From the NCBI RefSeq assembly GCF_011764545.1, contig NZ_AP022870.1, positions 8,872,001 to 8,936,000 on the forward strand: a stretch of 64,000 bases of DNA. The letters run 5' to 3'. The notes below the pieces were generated by a model that saw only the letters and a program-made list of their open reading frames with translations, was not told the DNA's origin and ran no database searches. This DNA is from Phytohabitans flavus. GTDB lineage: Bacteria > Actinomycetota > Actinomycetes > Mycobacteriales > Micromonosporaceae. The translations under genes were made by a program, and so were the position numbers. Below are positions 53,205 through 62,171 of the stretch, piece after piece. The stretch's first letter is position 1; each line of letters opens with the position of its first letter.

Positions 53205-53996
53205 CTAGCTGAGTGACGCGGGGACTGACGGTGCGGAAACGGCCTCAAGCTCGACCTGGCGTGCCCGGCGCTTGGCGATCTGCTCCATGGTGAGCTTGCG
53301 CCCGTACGCGAACCGGTACCACCGCAGGTACGACGGCAGGAACCGGCCCAGGTCGAAGTGGGACTCGCCGAGCTGGCGGTCCAGCCAGATGGTCGGGATC
53401 TCGGCGACCGGCAGGCGCAGTCGCCCCGCCTTGGCGGTCAACTCCAGCCCGATCTCGAAACCGGTACGCGACTCGATCCCCACCTTGCGCACGAACTCCG
53501 TGTCGTACGCCTTGAAACTGTTCGTCGCATCACGAGTGCCAACGCGGGTGAACCCGTACAGGGTGCGGCCTGCCCAGCGCGACATCATCCGCTTGAGCCG
53601 CGGCCCACCGACCTGCTGCCCGCCCGGCATGTACCGCGACGCGGCGGCCACCACGACCCCGCGCTCGACCAAGCGGGCAAGGTCGTCGATCTGCCGCGGG
53701 TCGTCGCATCCGTCCGCCATCGTCACCACGGTGACCGGCGCGCGGGCCGCGTCGATGCCGAAGCGGATCGCGTTCGCCGGGCCCCGCCCGTACGTGTTGA
53801 GCACCGGCCGCACCTGCGGGTGCGACTCGGCGATCCGCAGCGCGTACGGCACGGTGGTGTCCTCGGGCATGTCGTGCACGAGAAGGATCTCGCTCGGGAG
53901 CATGACCTCGCGCAGGATGCGCTCCATGCACCGGATGATCGCTTCGCCCTCGTTGTAGACCGGGATGACGACAGAGATCCGCGGCGTGATGCTCAT
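53205..53996 (-). CDS. Family 2 glycosyltransferase (polyprenyl-phosphate-sugar synthase-like)
   Basis: A 263-residue GT2 enzyme. ISVVIPVYNEGEAIIRCMER, VTMADGCDDPRQIDDLARL and GVVVAAASRYMPGGQQVGG resemble dolichyl/polyprenyl-phosphate mannose synthases, including FKAYDTEFVRKVGI. There are no membrane helices. It could load a sugar onto polyprenyl phosphate for the GT39-like or GT-C-like membrane proteins in this window. ATG 53996 overlaps the dehydrogenase stop (ATGA). Confidence 0.85.
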   Translation of the reverse strand: MSITPRISVVIPVYNEGEAIIRCMERILREVMLPSEILLVHDMPEDTTVPYALRIAESHPQVRPVLNTYGRGPANAIRFGIDAARAPVTVVTMADGCDDPRQIDDLARLVERGVVVAAASRYMPGGQQVGGPRLKRMMSRWAGRTLYGFTRVGTRDATNSFKAYDTEFVRKVGIESRTGFEIGLELTAKAGRLRLPVAEIPTIWLDRQLGESHFDLGRFLPSYLRWYRFAYGRKLTMEQIAKRRARQVELEAVSAPSVPASLS

Positions 53997-55192
53997 ACCC
54001 GGACGCCTTGGCCGGTCAGGCCCCACATGTCCACCACCGGCGTCGCCGTCTCCAGCTCCGCGTACTCCTTGTGCGGGCAGGCGATCACCAGCAGATCCGC
54101 CTTCGCCAACACCTCATCCAACGGCAGGAACCGCTCGTCCTTGATGTGCGGATCCGTGCACAGCGTCTCCCGCGCCTTCAACGACAAGATCTTCCGCAGC
54201 TTGTAGGCGAGGGACTCACGCGGGTCGTCGCTGCCACCCTTGAACGCCATACCCAGGATCCCGACCGTCATCGACGACAGGTCGTAGCTGTCCTCCAACC
54301 GCGACACCAGGTACAACGGCAGACCCTCATTGATAAGCATCGCCGAATGACCGAGCACGAAGTTGTTTCGGTTGAACGCCGCCAACTGCATCGTGTCCTT
54401 GAACAGACACGGCCCCGCCGCAAACCCCGGCATCGGCAAATCCGCCGCCCGCGGATAATCGAACGTGATCGCATGCCGAATCCGGGCAAAATCCAACCCG
54501 AAATCGTTCGCCATCATCCAAAACTGATTCGCCGTCGCGAACTTGATGTACCGCCACGTATTCGTGAACAGCTTCGCCAGCTCAGCCTCCTCAGGCTCGA
54601 GCGGCACGATCTGGTCGGTCAGATTGCGGAAGAACTTCTCGGCGCGACCGACCACATCGGGCGTACGCGCGGAGACGATCTGCGGCAGGTCGAAAAGCTC
54701 GGTGAGCGCCTTGCCCTCGGCGATCCGCTCGGGGCAAAAGGCCACGTCGACGCCGACGCCGAGGCCGGCGAGGAGCTTTTCGGTCAGCGCGGTCACACCT
54801 GGGTAGACGGTGGAGCGCAGGATCACGAGCTGGCCGTCGCGCAGGTGCTCGGCGCACCGCTCCAGCGCCCGCGGCACCGCGCCGAGGTCAGGGTTGAGGT
54901 GCTCGTCGACCGGCGTACCGACCACGACAACGACGTGCTCGGCGGCGGCGACGCTCGCCGGGTCGGTCGTGGCGACCAACCGGCCCGCGCCGACCACCTC
55001 GGTGAGCAGCGGGGCGGCCCCCTCCTCGTCGAACGGCATGACGCCGTCGTTGACCGTCGCCACCGCGGCCGCGTTGATGTCGTACAGCGTCACGGAGAGC
55101 CCGCGCGAGGCGAGCGCGATGCCGAGTGGCAGGCCCACCCGTCCGCATCCTCCGACGATCACCGCGTCCCGAGAAAACTGATGTGCCCGCAC
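53993..55192 (-). CDS. UDP-sugar/nucleotide-sugar 6-dehydrogenase
   Basis: A 399-residue UDP-glucose/UDP-HexNAc dehydrogenase making a uronic acid in two NAD-linked steps. The glycine loop is AVIVGGCGRVGLPLGIALAS (usual form GAGYVGLP), followed by FCPERIAEGKAL and the catalytic Cys262 in GFAAGPCLFKDTMQL. It is of the WbpA/WecC type as judged by NTWRYIKFATANQF. GGGAGGGG precedes the GTG at 55192. It heads a four-gene minus-strand operon to 50881. Its product would be the substrate of the WbpB-like enzyme at 46826. Confidence 0.9.
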   Translation of the reverse strand: MRAHQFSRDAVIVGGCGRVGLPLGIALASRGLSVTLYDINAAAVATVNDGVMPFDEEGAAPLLTEVVGAGRLVATTDPASVAAAEHVVVVVGTPVDEHLNPDLGAVPRALERCAEHLRDGQLVILRSTVYPGVTALTEKLLAGLGVGVDVAFCPERIAEGKALTELFDLPQIVSARTPDVVGRAEKFFRNLTDQIVPLEPEEAELAKLFTNTWRYIKFATANQFWMMANDFGLDFARIRHAITFDYPRAADLPMPGFAAGPCLFKDTMQLAAFNRNNFVLGHSAMLINEGLPLYLVSRLEDSYDLSSMTVGILGMAFKGGSDDPRESLAYKLRKILSLKARETLCTDPHIKDERFLPLDEVLAKADLLVIACPHKEYAELETATPVVDMWGLTGQGVRV

Positions 55193-55338
55193 AGGCGCCC
55201 CTCCCGCTGAGCGTGCCGAAGCCGAAGAAAAACAAAGACCGCCAGACGGGTCCAGCGAACTGCTAGATGCTATGAAAACCCGTTGCCGGTCCGATTCGAC
55301 TGTCTGGAACGTGACAGGGGTACCGGCCGACCGGGTGG

Positions 55339-55658
55339 ACTCAGCGCTCCTGCTGGCGAGGAACCACAACCTCACGCAGGATGAGCTGTACCGCGGCGAC
55401 CGCTGGGATGGCGACGAGAGTGCCGATGACACCGAAGAGGGCGGCGCCGAGCAGGGCCGCCACGATCGCCGCGACGTCGCTGACTTCCACCGAACGGCGC
55501 ATCACCTTCGGGTAGATCAGATAGTTTTCCACCTGCTGATAGATGGTGAAGAAGACTATGCAGGCGATCCCGACGGTGAGCGAGTTGGCGAAGCCGACAA
55601 GGCTGACAACGACCGCGCCCAGCGTCGCCCCGATCTGGCGGAACACCGTGCCGAACAC
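55339..55658 (-). pseudogene. C-terminal fragment of an AI-2E family transporter
   Basis: About 105 residues from the GTG at 55658 (MFGTVFRQIG). GATLGAVVVSLVGFANSLTVG, VFFTIYQQVENYLIYPKVM and LVAIPAVAAVQLILREVV match the last third of AI-2E-type permeases (normally 330-400 residues). The same frame is open upstream to about 55801 (YNIIERASSAVTADNIT), but the N-terminal helices are missing and another gene occupies that space. It is probably a truncated remnant. Confidence 0.6.
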
Positions 55659-55801
55659 AAGCGAGGCTCCACCGAGGACGCCACCGAGCGCGCGGGTGAT
55701 GTTGTCCGCGGTGACCGCCGAGGACGCGCGCTCGATGATGTTGTACCGGTCGTTGTGGCGCGACCCGGCGGCGGGCTCGTACGGCGAGGGTGAGGAAAGG
55801 G

Positions 55802-57334
55802 TCAGCCGACCCTCTGGGGAGTCTCCGTCCGCTCCTCAGCGGACTCCTCGGCGTCGGGCTTCTCAGCGCCCTCGGCGCCGGACTCGCCGTCCGTGAGGCC
55901 GGCGCTCACCACCTGGGTCTTCTCCGAATCGGACTCGGCGGCGAGCGGCTCGCTCACCTCGGCAGCGGCGTCGCTGGCCTTCTTGACCGTCACCTTTGCC
56001 TCGATCACCTTGCGCTCGGCCTCCTCAGTCGTGCGCTGCGCGTCGGAGAGCCGCTGCCGCTCGGCGGCGAGCTGCGCCTGTACCTCATTGAGCGTGCGCC
56101 GGAACTGGTCGCCCTCCTGGCGGGTCGCCACCGTCTGCTGCTTGACCTCGGCGAGCGCCTGCTGGGCCTGTGCCACCTGATCCTGCACGTCGCCGAGGAG
56201 GTGGCCGGCGGCGGCGGTCTCTTTCTGCGTCGAAGCGAGGTGCGACTGCGTCGCGGCGAGGTGGGCCTGCGCCGTCGCGGCCTGCTCCTCGGTCCTGCGC
56301 CGGATGTCCAAGGCGTGCTCTTCGGCATCCCGCCGGACCGTGGCGGCCTGCTCCTCGACCTGGCGCCGGACCTCGGTCGCGTAGCGCTCGGCCTCGGCAC
56401 TCCGCGCGGCGACCTGCTGCTCGATGTTTGCCCGCCACTGCGTGAACTCCTGCTCGGCCGCCGCCCGCCGCTGGGAGAACTCCTGCTCGGCCGCCGTCCG
56501 CCGCTGCGTGAACTCGCGGTCGAAGTCGGCCTGGCGCTGGTTGATCTCCTGCTCGACGCTCCCGCGCCACTGGGCCAGCTCTTGCTGGGCCTGGCCGCGC
56601 ACGGACTGGACGAACGCCTCGGTCTCCGCCCGGGACCGCTCGGCGAACTCAGTCGCCTCCGCGCTCAGCCGCTGCGCCTCATGGCGCGCGTGTGCCAGCC
56701 CGGCCTCCGCCTCGGCGCGCATCCGGTGCGCCTCCTGGCGTGCGTGTGTCAGCCCGGCCTCCGCCTCGGTGCGCATCTGGGCGGCCTGGTCGCGCGTGCT
56801 CCCCAGGATCGCCTCGGCCTGCTCCTGCGCCTGGGCCACCGCCGCCTCAGCGGTGGCGCGGCGCTCCGCGGAGGCCTTTTCCTCGTCGGAGCGGCGGGCG
56901 GCCAGCGCGATCTCGAAGTCGCGCACCGCGTCGGCGGCGCGTGCCCGTGCCTCTAGCAGCGCCCGATCCGCCTCGGCCCGCCGCTCGGCGAGCTCCTCGC
57001 CGGCACTGTCCAGGATCGCCTCGGCCTGCTCCTCCGCCATCGCCAGGATCTGCTCCACCCGGGGCCCGAGGTGGCGAAACGAGATCTTGTCGACGGTCGC
57101 CGCCTGGCGCCGCACATTGACCACTTCGGCCTGTAGCTGCTCCACCTGGGCGGCCAGGCTCTGGATCTGCGCGTAAGCCTGCTCGCGCTCTGTGGCGAGC
57201 GTGGCTATCTCTCCCTCGGCGCGAGCGACGTAGCGGTCTACCTGGCGTTTGTCGTAGCCCCGCATGGCCGACTCGAAAGTCGGCTCCGCCGACACACCAT
57301 CACTCAGACCAAAGAGCTCTCCGCCGTGCGACAT
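55802..57334 (-). CDS. DivIVA-like long coiled-coil protein 1
   Basis: A 510-residue protein. A short DivIVA-like N-terminus (PTFESAMRGYDKRQVDRYVAR) leads into a near-continuous coiled coil from about residue 35 to 460, with Ala/Glu/Arg/Gln heptads and tandem repeats (EAEAGLTHARQEAHRMRAEA, RRTAAEQEFSQRRAAAEQEF). The acidic tail is disordered. The design resembles the Streptomyces hyphal-tip scaffolds Scy and FilP, so a polar growth or cytoskeletal role is likely. ATG 57334 follows GAGG; two further in-frame starts lie at 57343 and 57349. Confidence 0.75.
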   Translation of the reverse strand: MSHGGELFGLSDGVSAEPTFESAMRGYDKRQVDRYVARAEGEIATLATEREQAYAQIQSLAAQVEQLQAEVVNVRRQAATVDKISFRHLGPRVEQILAMAEEQAEAILDSAGEELAERRAEADRALLEARARAADAVRDFEIALAARRSDEEKASAERRATAEAAVAQAQEQAEAILGSTRDQAAQMRTEAEAGLTHARQEAHRMRAEAEAGLAHARHEAQRLSAEATEFAERSRAETEAFVQSVRGQAQQELAQWRGSVEQEINQRQADFDREFTQRRTAAEQEFSQRRAAAEQEFTQWRANIEQQVAARSAEAERYATEVRRQVEEQAATVRRDAEEHALDIRRRTEEQAATAQAHLAATQSHLASTQKETAAAGHLLGDVQDQVAQAQQALAEVKQQTVATRQEGDQFRRTLNEVQAQLAAERQRLSDAQRTTEEAERKVIEAKVTVKKASDAAAEVSEPLAAESDSEKTQVVSAGLTDGESGAEGAEKPDAEESAEERTETPQRVG

Positions 57335-57436
57335 GCCACCCATCCTCACACGCTCGGCTGAACGGCGCCTGGATACACACCATTCGGCCGAGGGACGCGC
57401 GCCACTACCACCGTGCGGGGTGAGGAGGACGCCAAC

Positions 57437-57468
57437 GCAGGCCGCACCGGCGAACCGGTACGGCCTGC
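57437..57468 (-). terminator. Hairpin downstream of the second coiled-coil gene
   Basis: GCAGGCCG/CGGCCTGC and inner ACCGG/CCGGT around CGAA. It lies 59 bases after the stop of the gene at 57527-58780 on that strand; no T-run follows. Confidence 0.5.
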
Positions 57469-57526
57469 GATCGGTCGCATCTGCCCCGCGATGCCGTGAC
57501 CCTACTCAGCTGTCAGGACCGCGGCC

Positions 57527-58780
57527 TCAGCTCGCCGCACCCGCGTTGACGCGCTCGCCGTCGCCCTTGCCGGACTTGTCGTCCGCCTTGGCCGCCTGCG
57601 GCGCCGTGGGCACGATGCCCGCGAGGCCGGACAGCATCTGGCCGAGCTGAGCGGTGACCGCGTCCTTCTGGCGGGTGAGGTCTTCGACCTCGCGCCGTGC
57701 TGCCTGGGTGGTGAGCTCGGCCTCGGTGCGGGCCTCGCTGACGAGACGGTGCGACTCGGCACGGGCCTCGTTGAGGGTCTTTTCCGCCAGGGCCTTGGCC
57801 TTGTCGATCGTCTCGCTGGCGTTGCGCTCGGACTCGACCCGGCGGGCCTCGGCGCGCTGCTCGATCTCCTTGGCCCGATCTTCGGCGGCGCGGGCGCGCT
57901 CCTCGGCCTCGGCGACAAGCTTCTGCGTCTGGGCCACCTGGGCGGCGTGCCGCTCGGACTCCTCGCGCTCCGACTTCTCGCGGCGCTCGGCGAGCTCCAG
58001 CGCGAGTGCCTGGAGGTCCTTGTCGCGCTTGTCGCGGGCGTCGGTCAGCAGCTTGGTCGCCTCGGCGCGCTTTTCCTCGGCCTCACGGGCGGCCTTGGCC
58101 CGGAGCTGGGTGATCTCCCGCTCGGCGGTGGCGCGCAGGGTGGCGACCTCACGCTCCACGGTGGACTTGAGCTCGGCCACCTCGTGCGCGGTGACCGTGC
58201 GCAGCTGCTTGGTCTCGCGGTCGGCGTCGGCGCGCAGCGTGTCGGCCTCGCGGCGGGCCTGCACGCGAACCTCGGCGGCCTCGCGCTCGGAGGCGGTGCG
58301 CACCTGGCCGGCCTCACGCTCGGCGGTCGCCTTCATCGCGGCGGCCTCGGCGCGCGCCTTGTCAGTGATCTCGCGAGCCTCCAGGCGCGCGGCGGACAGG
58401 ATGCCCTCCGACTCGCGCTTGGCCTCGCCGCGGTGGTCGTTGGCCTGCTCCTCGGCCAGCCGCAGGATCTGCTCGACCCGCGTGCCCAGACCGGAAAGGG
58501 TCGGCCGGCTGTTTTCCTCGAGCTGCTTGTTGGTGTCGGTGAGCTTCTGCTCGAGCGAGCCGAGGCGCTGCTCGGCCTGACGGAGCCGGCGCTGCGCATC
58601 GTTCATACGCTGCTCGGCCTCGCCGCGGGCCTGCTCGGACTGGGTCAGAGCGGCACTGAGCCGGCCGACGAAGTCGTCGACCTGCCCACGGTCGTACCCC
58701 CGTAGGACGACGGTGAAGTCATGTTGCGAGTTCGCGTTTTCGAAGAACGCGAGGGAGGACTGCTGCTGCTGCTGGGGCAT
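57527..58780 (-). CDS. DivIVA-like long coiled-coil protein 2
   Basis: A 417-residue protein. FTVVLRGYDRGQVDDFVGRL is the DivIVA-type N-terminal motif; GLGTRVEQILRLAEEQAND is shared with protein 1. The rest to about residue 385 is a coiled coil rich in Ala, Glu and Arg with imperfect repeats (EREAGQVRTASEREAAEVRV). A Gln-rich start (MPQQQQQSS) and a Gly/Lys-rich end are disordered. Homologues in Streptomyces are often labelled cellulose-binding (FilP-type). The tandem arrangement with protein 1 suggests co-assembly at growing tips. Confidence 0.78.
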   Translation of the reverse strand: MPQQQQQSSLAFFENANSQHDFTVVLRGYDRGQVDDFVGRLSAALTQSEQARGEAEQRMNDAQRRLRQAEQRLGSLEQKLTDTNKQLEENSRPTLSGLGTRVEQILRLAEEQANDHRGEAKRESEGILSAARLEAREITDKARAEAAAMKATAEREAGQVRTASEREAAEVRVQARREADTLRADADRETKQLRTVTAHEVAELKSTVEREVATLRATAEREITQLRAKAAREAEEKRAEATKLLTDARDKRDKDLQALALELAERREKSEREESERHAAQVAQTQKLVAEAEERARAAEDRAKEIEQRAEARRVESERNASETIDKAKALAEKTLNEARAESHRLVSEARTEAELTTQAARREVEDLTRQKDAVTAQLGQMLSGLAGIVPTAPQAAKADDKSGKGDGERVNAGAAS

Positions 58781-58878
58781 TGGGACATACTGGCAGACTC
58801 ACCGGGGGGCTTCGCAAGGCCGTACGGCCCCATGTCGTCCCCACTTATAAGGTCATCTTTTCGGGTGAATGAGGATGT

Positions 58879-58905
58879 GATCACCGCTCCCGGAAGCGGT
58901 TGATC
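58879..58905 (-). terminator. Terminator-like hairpin after the epimerase gene
   Basis: GATCACCGCT pairs with AGCGGTTGATC (one bulged base) around CCCGGA. It lies 33 bases past the methylmalonyl-CoA epimerase stop and before the coiled-coil gene promoter. Confidence 0.5.
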
Positions 58906-58937
58906 CCAGCCTTGAAAGTGGACAGTGGCCGTGGATT

Positions 58938-59414
58938 TCAGGAGCCAGTCCGCGGCGGCTCGACGAGCTCGACGAGGATCCCGCCCGCGTCCTTCGGGTG
59001 TACGAAGTTGATCCGCGAGCCACCGGTACCCCGCAGCGGCTCGTCGTACAGCAGGCGCATGCCCCGCTCGCGCAGCCGCGCGCTGGCCGCCTCGACGTCC
59101 GTCACTGTGTACGCCACCTGCTGCACGCCCGGCCCGTGCCGCTCCAGGAACTTCGCGATCGTGGACGTTGGCGAGAGCGGCGCCAGGAGCTGGAGCTGCC
59201 CACCGGACGGGTCCGGGCCGACCGCGAGCATGGCCTCCTCGACACCCTGCTGCTCGTTCGTCTCCCGGCATACGCAGCGCATGCCGAAGACCCGCGCGTA
59301 GAAGTCGATGGCCTCGTCGAGGTCGGCCACCGCTACGCCGACGTGGTCGATACGAAGCAGGCCGATGCCTGTGACATAGTCGGCAACGGGCTCACCGTGG
59401 TCGCGCTCAGTCAT
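58938..59414 (-). CDS. mce: Methylmalonyl-CoA epimerase
   Basis: A 158-residue vicinal-oxygen-chelate enzyme that interconverts (R)- and (S)-methylmalonyl-CoA between propionyl-CoA carboxylase and the mutase. IDHVGVAVADLDEAIDFYARV supplies the first metal His; GVQQVAYTVTDVEAASARLRE and NFVHPKDAGGILVELVEP carry the second half with its His and Glu. Length and motifs are standard. ATG 59414 is divergent from the thiolase gene by 51 bases, so the two probably share control. Confidence 0.92.
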   Translation of the reverse strand: MTERDHGEPVADYVTGIGLLRIDHVGVAVADLDEAIDFYARVFGMRCVCRETNEQQGVEEAMLAVGPDPSGGQLQLLAPLSPTSTIAKFLERHGPGVQQVAYTVTDVEAASARLRERGMRLLYDEPLRGTGGSRINFVHPKDAGGILVELVEPPRTGS

Positions 59415-59465
59415 AGCGTTAGTCTGACCGAACGACCGTTAAGTAGGTACGGGAGGGTGAGCAAA
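59415..59465. promoter_or_regulatory. Divergent promoter/operator, mce and thiolase
   Basis: Contains AACGACCGTT (AACG/CGTT inverted) within ACCGAACGACCGTTAAG, and AGCGTTAG next to the epimerase start. The octamer AGCGTTAG recurs 15 bases before the hydroxyacyl-CoA dehydrogenase start at 6805. A TetR-type regulator is possible. Confidence 0.4.
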
Positions 59466-60647
59466 ATGACCGGCTCCGTGATCGTGAGTGGCGCGCGTAC
59501 GCCGATGGGTCGCCTGCTCGGCAACCTCAAGGACTTTCCGGCCACGGCGCTCGGCGGCTTCGCCATCCGGGCGGCGCTGGAGCGGGCCGGGGTCGCCCCC
59601 GAGCAGGTGCAGTACGTGATCATGGGACAGGTGCTCCAGGCCGGCGCCGGCCAGATCCCCGCGCGCCAGGCCGCGGTCAACGCCGGCATCCCGATGACCG
59701 TACCCGCGCTGACGGTGAACAAGGTCTGCCTCTCCGGCCTCGACGCGATCGCGCTCGCCGACCAGCTGATCCGGGCCGGCGAGTTCGACATCGTGGTCGC
59801 CGGCGGCATGGAGTCGATGACCAACGCGCCGCACCTGCTCGTCGGGCAGCGCCAGGGATACAAGTACGGCGACGTGGTGATCCGCGACCACATGGCGCTG
59901 GACGGCCTCACCGACCCGTGGGACGCCTGCTCGATGGGCGAGTCGACCGAGCGGCACGGCACGCGGTACGGCGTCAGCCGCGAGGAGCAGGACGCCTTCT
60001 CCGCGGCCAGTCACCAGCGCGCGGCGGCGGCACAGAAGAACGGTGCGTTCGCCGACGAGATCGCGCCGGTCGAGGTGCCGCAGCGGAAGGGCGACCCGAT
60101 CGTGATCGCGGAGGACGAGGGCATCCGGCCGGACGCCACGGTCGAGTCGCTGGGCAAGCTGCGGCCCGCGTTCGCCAAGGACGGCACGATCACCGCGGCC
60201 AGCTCGTCGCCGATCTCCGACGGCGCGGCCGCGGTCGTGGTCATGAGCAAGGCGAAGGCCGAGGAGCTGGGTCTGTCCTGGCTGGCCGAGATCGGCGCGC
60301 ACGGCAACGTGGCCGGCCCCGACAACTCGCTGCACCTCCAGCCGGCCAACGCGATCGAGCAGGCGCTCGGCAAGGCCGGCATGAGCGTGGCCGACCTCGA
60401 CCTCATCGAGATCAACGAGGCGTTCGCGCAGGTCGGCGTCGCCTCCACCCGCCAGCTCGGGGTCAGCCCCGACATCGTCAACGTCAACGGCGGCGCGATC
60501 GCGCTGGGCCACCCGATCGGCATGTCCGGCGCCCGCCTTGTACTCACGCTTGCCCTTGAGCTCAAGCGGCGCGGCGGCGGCACAGGCGCGGCGGCTCTCT
60601 GCGGCGGCGGCGGCCAGGGCGACGCTCTCATCATCAAGGTCCCGTAG
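59466..60647 (+). CDS. Acetyl-CoA acetyltransferase (thiolase)
   Basis: A 393-residue thiolase II that condenses two acetyl-CoA or cleaves acetoacetyl-CoA. The acyl-carrying Cys88 is in VNKVCLSGL, His349 in GGAIALGHPIGMSG and the base Cys379 in ALCGGGGQGDA; EINEAFAQV is also present. GGGAGG at 59451-59456 fits ATG 59466 better than the in-frame GTG 59457. With the two-domain dehydrogenase it covers steps of acetoacetyl-CoA/hydroxybutyryl-CoA metabolism. Confidence 0.95.
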   Translation: MTGSVIVSGARTPMGRLLGNLKDFPATALGGFAIRAALERAGVAPEQVQYVIMGQVLQAGAGQIPARQAAVNAGIPMTVPALTVNKVCLSGLDAIALADQLIRAGEFDIVVAGGMESMTNAPHLLVGQRQGYKYGDVVIRDHMALDGLTDPWDACSMGESTERHGTRYGVSREEQDAFSAASHQRAAAAQKNGAFADEIAPVEVPQRKGDPIVIAEDEGIRPDATVESLGKLRPAFAKDGTITAASSSPISDGAAAVVVMSKAKAEELGLSWLAEIGAHGNVAGPDNSLHLQPANAIEQALGKAGMSVADLDLIEINEAFAQVGVASTRQLGVSPDIVNVNGGAIALGHPIGMSGARLVLTLALELKRRGGGTGAAALCGGGGQGDALIIKVP

Positions 60648-60683
60648 TCCGGCGCCGCGGCCTCACTTGGCTACTCTCTTCCC

Positions 60684-61340
60684 GTGGGTACGACGGTGGT
60701 GGTCGATGGGCTCTCGGTCGCGTACGGGCGGGGCGAGCCGGTCCTGCGCGACGTCTCTGTCAGTGCGGAGCCCGGCCGGGTGCTCGCGGTAACCGGCCCC
60801 TCGGGCGCGGGCAAGACCACGCTGCTCTCGGCGATGGCCGGCCTGCTCCCACCCGCGGCGGGCAGCGTGACCGTCGACGGGCAGGCGCTGCGCGACCGTG
60901 ACCACGCGGTCGCCCGGGGCGTCGTGCTCGTCCCGCAGGACAATGGGCTCGCCGCGATCCTGACCGCTGGCGAAAACCTCCAGGTCGCGCTCATCGCCAC
61001 CGGGGTCTCCCCGGCCGAGGCGCGGCGGCTGACCGCGGCCGCGCTGGAGCGGCTCGGGCTGGCCGGGCAGACCGACCAGCTCGTCGAGGAGCTCTCCGGC
61101 GGCCAGCAGCAGCGCACCGCGATCGCGCGCGGGCTGGCGCTCGGCGGCGGAGTGCTGCTCGCCGACGAGGTGACCAGCGAGCTGGACGCGGCCAACCGGC
61201 AGCGGGTGCTCGAGCTGCTGCACGACGAGGCCGGGCGGGGCGCGGCGGTGGTCTTCGCTACGCACGACCCAGAAGCGGCGGCCTCTTGTGACGCCGAGCT
61301 GCATCTCGTCGACGGCCGCGCGGAGCTTGTACGCGCCTAA
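60684..61340 (+). CDS. ABC transporter ATP-binding protein 1
   Basis: A 218-residue LolD/MacB-type ATPase. Walker A GPSGAGKTT (residues 38-46), Q-loop VLVPQDNGLAAILTAGENL, signature ELSGGQQQRTAIARGLAL, Walker B VLLADEVTSELDAANR and H-loop FATHDPEA are all intact. The permease partner is most likely the FtsX-type protein at 63073, since there is no other permease nearby. GTG start. Confidence 0.92.
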   Translation: MGTTVVVDGLSVAYGRGEPVLRDVSVSAEPGRVLAVTGPSGAGKTTLLSAMAGLLPPAAGSVTVDGQALRDRDHAVARGVVLVPQDNGLAAILTAGENLQVALIATGVSPAEARRLTAAALERLGLAGQTDQLVEELSGGQQQRTAIARGLALGGGVLLADEVTSELDAANRQRVLELLHDEAGRGAAVVFATHDPEAAASCDAELHLVDGRAELVRA

Positions 61341-61428
61341 TAACGGGGCGTCACGGCACTCCCCGCGTTCGCCTGTGGCGGGTACGCTCCGGTCGCAGCG
61401 GCCCGCCAGTGACACAGGGGGAGAAGTC

Positions 61429-62166
61429 ATGACTGACGTAGCGGCTCACGTGCCGGCGCAGCGCCAGGAGAGCACACCCGACGAGACGGCCGCCCAGGCA
61501 CCCGTGGCCACCCCGACCGCGTCCCCGGCCACGCCGGCCCCCTCGGCGGCTCCCGCGGTCCCGGCTGAGACCCCCGCGGCCACCACGCCGGCCCCGACTC
61601 CCGCTCCCGAGGCCGAGAGCAACGGCGCCGCCGCCAAGGTCAGCGAGAAGATCAGCGACGCGGTGGACCGGGCCGGCGACGCGGTCGAGCGGGCCACAGC
61701 GGCATCCGGGCGGGTCGCGTCGCAGGTTGTCGAGCGGCTGCGCAACAACGCCGAGCTCGCCGCGGAGCGGGGCACCACCTCGATCGCCGACGAGGTGGTC
61801 GAGAAGATCGCCGGCATCGCCACCCGCGAGGTGCCGGGCGTATATGACCTGGGTGGCGACGTCGCCCGCTTCTTCGCCAACGTCAAGGAGCGGATCGGCC
61901 TCGGCGACGCCGACGAGGACGCCGACCGGGGCATGTCGGTGCGGCTGGAGGGGCGCACCGCGGTCATCAACATCACCCTCGTGATCGAGTACGGCTTCGT
62001 GGTGCACTCCGTGACCGAGAAGGTCCGCGCCAAGGTGATCAGCTCGGTGGAAAACCTGCTCGGGCTCGAGGTCACCGAGGTGAATATCCGGGTCGACGAC
62101 GTACACGTGGAGGACGCCGGCCCGGTCGGCGGCGACGAGGCCCGGGCCGCCGGCTACCAGCCGTAG
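61429..62166 (+). CDS. Asp23/Gls24 family envelope stress protein
   Basis: A 245-residue protein. Residues 1-65 are a Pro/Ala/Thr-rich disordered arm; 65-110 is an amphipathic helical linker (AAKVSEKISDAVDRAGDAVE). The Asp23 domain (about 115-228) has SIADEVVEKIAGIATREVPGV, then SVRLEGRTAVINITLVIEYG and VHSVTEKVRAKVISSVENLLG. Asp23-type proteins lie on the inner membrane face and respond to envelope stress. Placement between two ABC ATPase genes points to a stress-linked transport or lipoprotein module. GGGGGAGAAG precedes the ATG. Confidence 0.85.
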   Translation: MTDVAAHVPAQRQESTPDETAAQAPVATPTASPATPAPSAAPAVPAETPAATTPAPTPAPEAESNGAAAKVSEKISDAVDRAGDAVERATAASGRVASQVVERLRNNAELAAERGTTSIADEVVEKIAGIATREVPGVYDLGGDVARFFANVKERIGLGDADEDADRGMSVRLEGRTAVINITLVIEYGFVVHSVTEKVRAKVISSVENLLGLEVTEVNIRVDDVHVEDAGPVGGDEARAAGYQP

Positions 62167-62171
62167 CAGCC

